From NCBI RefSeq assembly GCF_003627955.1, contig NZ_RBWS01000019.1, positions 1 through 64,000 of the forward strand: a stretch of 64,000 nt of DNA, written 5' to 3'. The stretch comes from Sphingobacterium puteale (GTDB lineage: Bacteria > Bacteroidota > Bacteroidia > Sphingobacteriales > Sphingobacteriaceae). The translations under genes and the position numbers were made by a program. This document shows, piece after piece, positions 53,956 to 61,274 of this stretch (position 1 is its first letter; each line of letters starts with the position of its first letter). The notes below the pieces were generated by a model, which was given only the letters and a program-made list of their open reading frames with translations, searched no databases and was not told the origin of the DNA.

Positions 53956-54729
53956 CTAGATTTTGCCAAACGTGTTGGGAGTCACCCCCGTAAAGGCTTT
54001 GAATACCCGGATAAAGTGTGATTGATCGGCGTATCCATTCGCATAAACGATATCATTTATCTTGCTGAAATCTTTTGTCTCCAGTTGGTTGAGTGAAGAC
54101 TGAAATTGGACTATTTTTGCGAATTGCTTTGCGGAAACACCCGTTTCTCTGAGAAATCTTCGTTCCAGTGTACGAATGTTCAGCTTTTCTTTTTCGGCGA
54201 TTTCTTTGATAGCAATTATCCCCCTGCTGTCGATGATGTATTGGATTGCTTCTCTTACCAGGAAATCGAGCTTATTACTTTTATGTTTAAAATAATCGAG
54301 CAGTAAGTTCGCGATAATCCTGATCTTTTCTTCTATGGTTGAGGCGAATAGGATGTTTGAAATAATCTTGTTGATATCGTTTTCGGGCCCAGTAGTCAGA
54401 TAATGGCAGCTGTCATTGATCTCCCGGGGATTGATCCCCCAGAAAGCGCGTAAAACAAATGGATACAATTGAAAAATAATGATTTGAAAATGGCCGTTCA
54501 CATGTATGTTGATGGGTTTGATCGTTTGGCCATATAAAAAAAATGTTGGCATTTTTTTTCCATGCGGCTGTATGGTTATACCATTTTCGGTTTGATGGAA
54601 TAGAAGTCCGGGATATCCATCCGCAAAAAACGGCAGGATGGTTTCTGAGGATTCGCTGTCTTCGAATACGAGAATATTTTTGACAAAAAGGGCAATGGAT
54701 TGATCTGGAACAATATTTTGGATATCCAT
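53956..54729 (-). CDS. AraC-family transcriptional regulator
   Basis: 257 residues: a DUF6597-type N-terminal domain ('LPFFADGYPGLLFHQTENG') and AraC DNA-binding domain 'IAIKEIAEKEKLNIRTLERRFLRETGVSAKQFAKIVQFQSSL', 'VYANGYADQSHFIRVFKAFTGVTPNTFGKI'. Both helix-turn-helices are complete. It is upstream of the DUF1772 gene and downstream of the monooxygenase/LLM pair on the same strand. Confidence 0.92.
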   Translation of the reverse strand: MDIQNIVPDQSIALFVKNILVFEDSESSETILPFFADGYPGLLFHQTENGITIQPHGKKMPTFFLYGQTIKPINIHVNGHFQIIIFQLYPFVLRAFWGINPREINDSCHYLTTGPENDINKIISNILFASTIEEKIRIIANLLLDYFKHKSNKLDFLVREAIQYIIDSRGIIAIKEIAEKEKLNIRTLERRFLRETGVSAKQFAKIVQFQSSLNQLETKDFSKINDIVYANGYADQSHFIRVFKAFTGVTPNTFGKI

Positions 54730-54826
54730 CGTGATAACTATTTCTGTTTAAGATTTAAATAGGCTTAAATATAAAGAGATTTTTACTGATACGGCAATTC
54801 TGATTTGATGCCGACCAAAAATAGTA

Positions 54827-55912
54827 CTACAAAAGATGCAATGTTTTGACAAGTTCCCTTGCTGCAGCACTTCCCGCTCGGTTGGCTCCGATCGTGGAGG
54901 CCGAAGGGCCATAACCAACTAAATGAATTCGAGGCTCTTTAGCAACCATTGTCGCAAGGCGACCGTCCATTAAAATGCCCCCATTTTCTTCTTTGGGTAA
55001 TACTGCGTCCAAATGCTTCAATGAACTTTTAAATCCGGTGTTCCATAAGATAATATCAGCCCTTTCTTCTCGGCCGTCTTCCCATTTTACGCCCGTCGCC
55101 GTAATTTCGCTGAACATGGGAAATCTCGTGAGTACACCTCGTTTTTCCATCGCCTGGATTTCAGTGGAATAGGGGAGGCCCGTGACCGACACGACCGACA
55201 ACGGCGGTAATCCCTGTCTGACTCGTTCTTCGACCATCGCCACAGCATTGTGACCGGCCATATCATCAAAAGGTCCTTCGCGGAACAGAGGCGGTCGCCG
55301 GGTAACCCAGGTTGTGGTTGTTACTGCTGAAATCTGATCCAGCAACTGGATGGCCGATATTCCGCCGCCGACAACGATAACGTGTTTATTTCGAAAATAG
55401 TCCGCTGTTCTGAAGTCTTTTGTATGCAATTGTTCCCCCTGAAATAAATCTGCTCCGGGATAATGAGGGATATAAGGGCTCTCCCAGGTACCTGTGGCAT
55501 TGATAATGCCTTCCGCTGAAAATAGGGTCTCCGCAGTATCTATGTGAAAACGTGCCCCGTGTAAAGATACCCGATCTACTTTGACTGGACGATATACCTG
55601 TAGCCCAAACCTCTTTTCATAGCAATCGAAGTAATGTGGAACAGCAATATTTGCCTGCACTTCAGTCTCACTGTTTGTCAATGTTTCTTCAAATGACATC
55701 CCCGGCAAGTCATGGATTCTGTTTACTGTGCTTAGTGTCAGTGAAGGCCATCGAAATTGCCATGCGCCGCCGGGGGAAGGGGCTTCATCCAGAATAATAA
55801 AGTCCCGATTAATTTCCAGTCCCAGTTTTTTCAGGTGGTAAGCTGAAGAAAGACCGGCTTGGCCCGCGCCGATTACTGCGATTTTGGTTTTGTAACGAAT
55901 GTTGTTTATCAT
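54827..55912 (-). CDS. FAD/NAD(P)-dependent flavin monooxygenase-type oxidoreductase
   Basis: 361 residues with the FAD motif 'IAVIGAGQAGLSSAYHLKKLG' (about 11-31), 'SPGGAWQFRWPSL' and a second dinucleotide motif 'NKHVIVVGGGISAIQLLDQIS' for NADPH. This is the CzcO/YpdA-like branch of flavoprotein monooxygenases and reductases. It begins 13 bp after the LLM-type gene on the same strand, so the two flavoenzymes form an operon; a shared substrate is likely but unknown. Confidence 0.88.
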   Translation of the reverse strand: MINNIRYKTKIAVIGAGQAGLSSAYHLKKLGLEINRDFIILDEAPSPGGAWQFRWPSLTLSTVNRIHDLPGMSFEETLTNSETEVQANIAVPHYFDCYEKRFGLQVYRPVKVDRVSLHGARFHIDTAETLFSAEGIINATGTWESPYIPHYPGADLFQGEQLHTKDFRTADYFRNKHVIVVGGGISAIQLLDQISAVTTTTWVTRRPPLFREGPFDDMAGHNAVAMVEERVRQGLPPLSVVSVTGLPYSTEIQAMEKRGVLTRFPMFSEITATGVKWEDGREERADIILWNTGFKSSLKHLDAVLPKEENGGILMDGRLATMVAKEPRIHLVGYGPSASTIGANRAGSAAARELVKTLHLL

Positions 55913-55925
55913 TTGTATGAGATAG

Positions 55926-56948
55926 CTAACGCCACCCTAATTCAGGTGCGACATGTTCCAAAATAGCGGAAAGCACATGCACATTGTAATCTACACCTAA
56001 GGTGTTTGGAATGGTTAAGAGAATGGTATCTGCTTCTTGGATGGCCTCGTCCTGAGCCAGTTCTTTGACAAGTTGATCCGGTTCGGCGGCATAACTGCGG
56101 CCAAAAATAGCGCGTCTGTCCGCTTCGATAAATCCAATCTTATCTGCACGGTCCGACTCCTGCCCAAAATAATACCGGTCTAAGTCATCTACCAATGCGA
56201 AAATTGACCGGCTCACAGAAACTCTAGGCTCGCCGGGGTGCCCTGCTTCTTTCCATGCTGCTTTATATAAACGTATCTGTTCAGCCTGTTGTATATGAAA
56301 AGGTTTCCCATTTTCATCATATTTCAATGTCGAACTTTGTAAATGCATGCTGTTTTGAGCCGCCCATACAGCTGTTGCATTCGATGCCGCTCCCCACCAG
56401 ATGCGGTCACGTAGTCCCGCTGCATGTGGCTCTAGTCTGAGCAGGCCCGGAGGGTTTGGAAACATCGGGTACGGATTGGGTTCGGCAAAACCTACCCCTT
56501 TCAGCTTTTCCAGAAATTCCAGTGCCTTCCTACGCCCCATATCAGCATCGGTTTCCCCTTCAGCGAGTTCGTAGCCAAAATAGCGCCAACCGTCTATCAC
56601 CTGTTCGGGTGAACCCCTACTAATTCCTAATTGTAACCGGCCTTCTGAAATTAAATCTGCAGCCCCGGCATCTTCCACCATGTATAATGGGTTCTCGTAA
56701 CGCATATCAATGACTCCGGTACCTATTTCAATCGTATGGGTCTTGGCGCCAATAGCAGACAGTAAGGGAAAAGGAGACGCCAGCTGGTTCGCAAAGTGAT
56801 GTACCCTGAAATAGGCTCCGTCTACGCCTATTTCTTCTGCTGCTACAGCCAGATCGATGGACTGAAGCAAGGTGTCACTTGCAGTCTGCGTACTGTAAGC
56901 CGGATGTTTGGACCAATGCCCAAAAGATAAAAATCCTATTTTCTTCAT
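55926..56948 (-). CDS. LLM-class flavin-dependent oxidoreductase (luciferase-like)
   Basis: 340 residues, TIM-barrel bacterial-luciferase family: 'KIGFLSFGHWSKHP' at the start, 'AEEIGVDGAYFRVHHFANQLASPFPLLSAIGAKT', 'IEIGTGVIDMRYENPLYMVEDAGAADLISEGRLQLGISRGSPEQVI'. It would oxidise a substrate with reduced FMN supplied by a partner, possibly the flavoprotein encoded 13 bp downstream. A 32-bp palindrome lies 106 bp upstream of its start. Confidence 0.92.
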   Translation of the reverse strand: MKKIGFLSFGHWSKHPAYSTQTASDTLLQSIDLAVAAEEIGVDGAYFRVHHFANQLASPFPLLSAIGAKTHTIEIGTGVIDMRYENPLYMVEDAGAADLISEGRLQLGISRGSPEQVIDGWRYFGYELAEGETDADMGRRKALEFLEKLKGVGFAEPNPYPMFPNPPGLLRLEPHAAGLRDRIWWGAASNATAVWAAQNSMHLQSSTLKYDENGKPFHIQQAEQIRLYKAAWKEAGHPGEPRVSVSRSIFALVDDLDRYYFGQESDRADKIGFIEADRRAIFGRSYAAEPDQLVKELAQDEAIQEADTILLTIPNTLGVDYNVHVLSAILEHVAPELGWR

Positions 56949-57054
56949 TCGTCAAGATGGGATTTGATGTTGATCAAATTTAATAAATCTACACGGATCT
57001 GTGAGCCTGGGTTTGTCCTATGGATGTCAATAAAATCTGCAACCGGAAGAGCTA

Positions 57055-57086
57055 TTCCGTTAATTGCTATTTGGCAATTAACGGAA
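57055..57086. promoter_or_regulatory. Perfect 13-bp inverted repeat between divergent genes
   Basis: 'ttccgttaattgc' (57055-57067) and 'gcaattaacggaa' (57074-57086), spacer 'tatttg'. Located between the divergent LLM and HD-domain genes, 14 bp upstream of a -7-like 'TAATTTTG' (57100-57107) on the plus strand. It has no T-run in either direction, so an operator is more likely than a terminator. Confidence 0.55.
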
Positions 57087-57136
57087 CTTATAAATCTATT
57101 AATTTTGTATAACGTCTACCTGATCATAGCATAACG

Positions 57137-57730
57137 ATGACACCGGAGAAATTATTAAGACAGATTGATTTTATCAAGGAGATTGATAAACTAAAATACA
57201 TTCAGCGAAAGACCAAGCTTTTCAATAGCGACCGTTGTGAAAATGATGCAGAACATAGCTGGCATTTAGCGTTAATGGCGATGGTTTTATTTGAGTACGC
57301 AGACGAATCAGTGGATCTATTGAAAGTTATTAAGATGGTGTTGATCCATGATATTGTTGAAATTGACGCTGGTGACACTTTTATCTACGATACGCAGAAA
57401 GCACATACCAATACGGAGGATGAGCGTATGGCAGCCCATAGAATATTCGGACTTTTACCGAAATCTCAAGCGGAAGAATTTATTACCATATGGGAGGAAT
57501 TTGAAGCTGGAGAGACCCCTGAGGCAAGATTCGCAAGGGCAATGGATCGCCTAGAACCACTTTTACAGAATAGTTCCAACAACGGCGGTACCTGGAATGA
57601 GCCTGGTGTGAACTATACGAAGGTCTATGCAAAAAAAAGTGCCATCAAAGCGGGGTCCAAGGTAATATGGAGGTATGCGGAAAACTTGATTGATGCGGGA
57701 GTCAAAAAGGGTATTTTGAAGAAAGAATGA
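57137..57730 (+). CDS. HD-domain hydrolase (YfbR/HDDC2-type 5'-deoxynucleotidase)
   Basis: 197 residues with the HD signature: 'DAEHSWHLALMAMVLFE' (His), 'MVLIHDIVEIDAGDTF' (the HD pair) and 'FARAMDRLEPLLQN' (Asp). Spacing and length match YfbR/HDDC2 proteins, which dephosphorylate deoxynucleoside monophosphates. Cytoplasmic, monocistronic, followed by a hairpin at 57743. Confidence 0.88.
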   Translation: MTPEKLLRQIDFIKEIDKLKYIQRKTKLFNSDRCENDAEHSWHLALMAMVLFEYADESVDLLKVIKMVLIHDIVEIDAGDTFIYDTQKAHTNTEDERMAAHRIFGLLPKSQAEEFITIWEEFEAGETPEARFARAMDRLEPLLQNSSNNGGTWNEPGVNYTKVYAKKSAIKAGSKVIWRYAENLIDAGVKKGILKKE

Positions 57731-57742
57731 TTTTGTACTGAT

Positions 57743-57777
57743 GAGAGAACGTACTTTATGACAAAGTATATTCTCTC
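57743..57777 (+). terminator. Hairpin after HD-domain gene
   Basis: 'gagagaa' and 'ttctctc' close an extended stem that continues with 'tacttt' / 'aaagta' around a small loop. The T-run ('tttttt' near 57791) is displaced by about 13 bases, so termination strength is uncertain. It may serve both convergent genes. Confidence 0.5.
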
Positions 57778-57822
57778 AATGTCGAATCTGATTTTTTACA
57801 ATCGCCGCCTGATCGGGTGGCC

Positions 57823-58857
57823 TTATTTACTTTTTTTCTTCACCTGTAAATCAAAGGAATTGGTATACCCCAAAATTTCGCCTGTGCTGATATGCATGGC
57901 AAGATAACTTAGCGGGTAAGAAAAATTATCAAAATTACTTTCCATTCGAAGGTTCAACGCAGAAATTGTATTTTTGATCTCCTGAAAATTGACAGCATGT
58001 CGAATAAAGGTTTCCTGACCTCCATCTCTATAGTAGATAAGTAGTTTTGTTGCATTGAGAACTTGCTCATCCATATTATCCAATGAATTTCCTTCCAACA
58101 ATTTATCAATAGCTCTATTCATGTCAGCTCTTGTGAAATCACCTTCCGCTGCAATGACAAGTTGATAGCCATAATTGACGGATAGAATAAAATAGGGGGA
58201 ATAACCCAATTTTTTCAGATTATTCAGATCTGACTCCCGGTAATTTGAGAAATAATCAACTTGATCGGTATCTAAGGTTAATCTCCTCACCAAGGTGTGT
58301 CTGAAGGTACTGTGAGCCTTTCGGACAGTTGTCGAATCACTATGCCTGACAAGATTGAGCGCTTTTTCGATATCCCTGTTTAGAGGAATATATAATTGTA
58401 TCTCAGCATAATCGGAAAAATCTCTTGAATCCATTTCTAGCGATCCCGAGAGATCAGTGTTCCTGAATAAATTGGCATAATTCAATATGCTCACATAGGA
58501 TGGTAAAAAATGTCCAATTTCTTCTTTTGCTGAATTCGCCATGACATAAATAGGAAAGTTCTTTGCTTTGGACTGAATGTTTTCCAAATATAAACCCTTT
58601 GTGGTGTCTTTAAGGTTCCAAAGGCTACCTAAAAATAGTTGTTGATCTACCGTTTCATCGACAAAGTGTTCTTTGACCACAAAACTGACTGATTTGCGTT
58701 CAAAAAGTGAGTCCTTGGGTTTGGGAACAGTAACCTTCGTTGTGTCTGTGGGCGTGGGCGGCTCTATTTTGGGTTTGATCACAGGATCTTTTGTACAACT
58801 TAAAATTAAACCCAGTCCAAATGCGAATAAAAGTAATGTCCAATTTTTCAGAAGCAT
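57823..58857 (-). CDS. CDC-like (thiol-activated cytolysin family) lipoprotein lacking domain 4
   Basis: 344 residues: lipobox 'LILSC' (Cys21), a Pro/Thr/Lys-rich linker (25-50), then a domain that aligns by eye with cholesterol-dependent cytolysins such as perfringolysin. Matches: 'LNRDIEKALNL' (159-169) with 'YSKSQIEAALN'; 'LNNLKKLGYSPYFILSVNYG' (211-230) with 'LQRKGV...PPLFVSNVAYG'; 'RAIDKLLEGN' with 'AAFSAALKGT'; 'YYRDGG' (275-280) with 'VVLGGD'; 'NFDNFSYPLSYLAMHISTGEILGYTNSFDLQ' with the segment ending 'TEYVE'. The chain stops where domain 4, with the cholesterol-binding undecapeptide, would begin. Pore formation is possible but unproven; the comparison used remembered sequences. Confidence 0.7.
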   Translation of the reverse strand: MLLKNWTLLLFAFGLGLILSCTKDPVIKPKIEPPTPTDTTKVTVPKPKDSLFERKSVSFVVKEHFVDETVDQQLFLGSLWNLKDTTKGLYLENIQSKAKNFPIYVMANSAKEEIGHFLPSYVSILNYANLFRNTDLSGSLEMDSRDFSDYAEIQLYIPLNRDIEKALNLVRHSDSTTVRKAHSTFRHTLVRRLTLDTDQVDYFSNYRESDLNNLKKLGYSPYFILSVNYGYQLVIAAEGDFTRADMNRAIDKLLEGNSLDNMDEQVLNATKLLIYYRDGGQETFIRHAVNFQEIKNTISALNLRMESNFDNFSYPLSYLAMHISTGEILGYTNSFDLQVKKKSK

Positions 58858-59096
58858 TTTTTAATTTATTGGTTAGATAAACAAATGTGCTTATAAAATT
58901 TGTAAATGTTTTTATTTATTTAAAAATTACACATTTGTGTCTTTTTTTTCTGTTTCAAATTAGTTTACGGTTTCTGCAGAAACCTGATGAAAGTGCTATT
59001 CGTATTTTCTTTTTATTTAAACGAATAATAAATCACCTTAAACGAATTGTAAATGTGAAGTGATCATAAAAATGGTATTGTATACATTTGCTTAGC

Positions 59097-59367
59097 CATT
59101 GGATCAGTGTTTTTATAATATAAAAAACGATGTAATGGATACAAATCCCTTGGTTTTCACTAATGGGAGTTAAGTATGGAGGCGACAACTTGCGCTGGGT
59201 ACATTGTCCCAAAGATGCGCAGCGACAAATAGATGGTAGTGCCGGGCAGTTTGCCGTGGTGGCGATCAGATCAGATAACCCACGCATATTAACACAACAG
59301 TTTCTTCTAAGAGGCCATTTTAATCCATATACCAACGAAGCCACATTTTTTTCTAATGTGGTTTTTT
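59097..59367 (+). ncRNA. Candidate structured non-coding RNA
   Basis: A -7-like 'TACATTTG' (59083-59090) precedes, though without a good -33 element. Pairings visible: 'tgcgctgggt' (59191-59200) with 'acccacgca' (59278-59286, one bulge), and alternatively 'GCGCTGGG' with a 'CCCA' and 'GCGC' further on (59207-59220). The unit ends in a rho-independent terminator. Length about 270 nt if transcribed from the predicted start. It resembles no class that I can name with confidence; a 6S-like role is only a guess. Confidence 0.35.
59341..59367 (+). terminator. Rho-independent terminator of candidate RNA
   Basis: Stem 'ccacatt' (59341-59347) / 'aatgtgg' (59355-59361) with a T-rich 7-base loop, followed by 'ttttttc'. 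Confidence 0.8.
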
Positions 59368-59494
59368 CTTTGTGCAATTTGTACTTCATTTAGTGCCGTT
59401 GGCTTTTGGCATCAGAAGCATTGCCTCTTCTTTTTTTTGATAAAATATGCAGTAGATTTTATTCGATACGAATGATTAAATAAAGAAAAGCATT

Positions 59495-59803
59495 ATGTTG
59501 TTAAAAGGAAAAAAGAGTTCGTTTACCGAGCTAAATGTGCCTTTCACCGAAAGTATCTGGGAGAACTTGCTCTCTTTTTGGAAATTAGATATTAATAATT
59601 TAGTTTCTACAGGTATGGCACATCTTTTTAATGCATTGATTCTTTTGTTATTTGTGGCAATTATAGCGTTGTTTTCGAACACTGGGAAAAAGAAAGATAA
59701 CGAAGTTTTTCATGATGTTTTACAAGTCTATCATACGGATTCAGTGCCTACAGCAGAGCCGAGGTATCCTACAGATTTACAGCAGGTATTAAAGAATAAA
59801 TAG
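59495..59803 (+). CDS. Small membrane-anchored protein of unknown function
   Basis: 102 residues with one clear membrane helix at about 42-62 ('HLFNALILLLFVAIIALF') and a polar tail that includes 'YPTDLQQVLKNK'. The N-terminus is charged and has no signal peptide. No family recognised. It is 127 bp upstream of the HMA-like gene on the same strand. Confidence 0.55.
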   Translation: MLLKGKKSSFTELNVPFTESIWENLLSFWKLDINNLVSTGMAHLFNALILLLFVAIIALFSNTGKKKDNEVFHDVLQVYHTDSVPTAEPRYPTDLQQVLKNK

Positions 59804-59930
59804 TAGAGATCTGAAAGACAGGTCAACAGGATATAGGCTTACGTAAAAAGAGTGATTGAAAGTAATTCGAAAGGCTGAGCAAGTTATTCGCGTGTGATAG
59901 AATTCGGTGAATTTAGTGAAATATAATACA

Positions 59931-60152
59931 ATGAAAAGGGTTGAAATATTTAAAACGAACGTCTGTAAATACAGGGAAGCACAACAAATTGTCACAACGC
60001 TTCTGGGGCTGTTCTCCGCATATAAAATTAACTTTGATCTTGATGATGATGAAAATATTTTAAGAATAGAGTCTTCTCAGTCGGATATCGACGCCAGTAG
60101 CGTTATGAAGCAGATGTTTGACTGGGGGTATGAATGTGAACGGATCGTATAA
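59931..60152 (+). CDS. Small HMA-like ferredoxin-fold protein
   Basis: 73 residues from the ATG at 59931 ('MKRVEIFKTNV'); the longer frame from 59907 adds eight residues not expected in the family. 'VEIFKTNV', 'INFDLDDDENILRIES' and a final 'GYECERIV' follow the beta-alpha-beta-beta-alpha-beta pattern of heavy-metal-associated-like domains found in many Bacteroidota as single-domain proteins. The CxxC metal motif is absent, so metal binding is not expected. Role unknown. Confidence 0.65.
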   Translation: MKRVEIFKTNVCKYREAQQIVTTLLGLFSAYKINFDLDDDENILRIESSQSDIDASSVMKQMFDWGYECERIV

Positions 60153-60331
60153 CATTTGAGCTGTGGGGATGGCTTGACATAATCTATAAAGGCACCAGGA
60201 AATAAGTATAAAAATTTTTTTTATTGATTTTTAAACTTACTTTCGAAAGTTGTTATAGGACATTGCCGCCGTTTTTTTTGTCATGGAGAACTGCCGTGCG
60301 GGATCGGGCTTATTTTTAATTAACGTTTGAA

Positions 60332-61189
60332 ATGAAGCGTACAATTTTATTTTTTTTAACCTTACTCATCTGTCATTATTGCGCTATTGGACAGACCAAA
60401 GACCGTGATTTGACCATCGGTAAATCTACTACACTACATTCAAATATTTTAAATGAAGACCGAAAGATCAATATTTACCTTCCGGATAATTATGGGGAAA
60501 ATGACAAGTTGACCTATCCTGTTGTGTATGTCCTCGATGGTGGCATGGAAGAAGATTTTTTTCATATCGCCGGGATAGTTCGTTTTGATACACAACCTTG
60601 GATAGCACGTTTTCCTAATAGCATTGTCGTGGGGATTGAGGGCAATACCCGAAGACGGGATTTTACATTTGCAGTTCCTGATATTAACTTCTTGGAGAAA
60701 GAAGGATTTCAAAAAGCAAGCTTTCCTACCTATGGCGGATCGCAAAAGTATATCGCGTTTCTTAAAGATGAATTACTGCCTTATATCAGTAAACACTATA
60801 AAGCAAAAGCGGAAAGAACTGTAATCGGCGAGTCTTTGGCAGGCCTTTTCTCTGCAGAGCTCCTACTTAAACAGCCTGATCTTTTTGATAATTATATTAT
60901 TATCAGTCCGAGTTTATGGTGGGGGCAACAGGAGCTTTTGAAAAATACCGAAAAGCTATTAACCGCCAACCTAAGAAAAAAGGTAAGGGTTTACCTTGGG
61001 GTCCCTAATAAGGATGAAGATCTCAGAATGTATCAGGATGCCGTGGCGTTTTACGATATTTTGCGCAACAATAAAAAGATGGAAGTTATTTTTGACTATA
61101 TGCCCGATGAATTACATTCAACCGTTATCCATCAAGGAGTGTATAACGCGTTCAGGAAATTATATCAAAAAACAGTTTATTCTAGATAA
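60332..61189 (+). CDS. Secreted alpha/beta hydrolase (esterase D/Fes-like)
   Basis: 285 residues with a signal peptide (to about 20, 'CAIGQ'). Typical of the putative esterase family: 'NIYLPDNYGENDKLTYPVVYVLDGG', nucleophile elbow 'VIGESLAGLFSAELLLKQP' (Ser in GESLAG) and a late His in 'DELHSTVIHQGVYNAFRKLY'. Likely substrates are acyl esters, for example of siderophores or acetylated sugars. Convergent with the two-component regulator gene that follows; the regulator could control it (inference). Confidence 0.88.
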   Translation: MKRTILFFLTLLICHYCAIGQTKDRDLTIGKSTTLHSNILNEDRKINIYLPDNYGENDKLTYPVVYVLDGGMEEDFFHIAGIVRFDTQPWIARFPNSIVVGIEGNTRRRDFTFAVPDINFLEKEGFQKASFPTYGGSQKYIAFLKDELLPYISKHYKAKAERTVIGESLAGLFSAELLLKQPDLFDNYIIISPSLWWGQQELLKNTEKLLTANLRKKVRVYLGVPNKDEDLRMYQDAVAFYDILRNNKKMEVIFDYMPDELHSTVIHQGVYNAFRKLYQKTVYSR

Positions 61190-61192
61190 TCC

Positions 61193-61249
61193 TCGATAAA
61201 TTGGGTTAAACACTTTCGTGGGGGCTGTAGTGTGCATTGAATTTATCGA
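61193..61249. terminator. Inverted repeat between convergent genes
   Basis: 'tcgataaatt' (61193-61202) and 'aatttatcga' (61240-61249) form a perfect 10-bp stem around a 37-nt loop, placed between the esterase and the two-component gene. Confidence 0.35.
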
Positions 61250-61274
61250 ACTATTGTTTTACATAGCCTATATT

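Larger units (their letters stand above)
58858..59494. other. Gene-poor region with a candidate structured RNA
   Basis: 637 bp. The first 240 bp are very AT-rich. A more GC-rich, fold-prone block follows (about 59150-59290) and ends in a terminator at 59341-59367. Frames of 76 (plus, 59163) and 118 (minus, 59389) codons overlap it, but neither looks like a protein and the plus one runs through the terminator. Confidence 0.5.

Noticed and set aside
59033..59389. 118-codon minus-strand frame
   Set aside because: Lies antisense to the structured block and starts at the terminator; cysteine-rich and without a recognisable pattern.
59163..59393. 76-codon plus-strand frame
   Set aside because: It runs through the terminator hairpin at 59341-59367 and its translation has no natural-looking domain; a structured RNA explains the region better.
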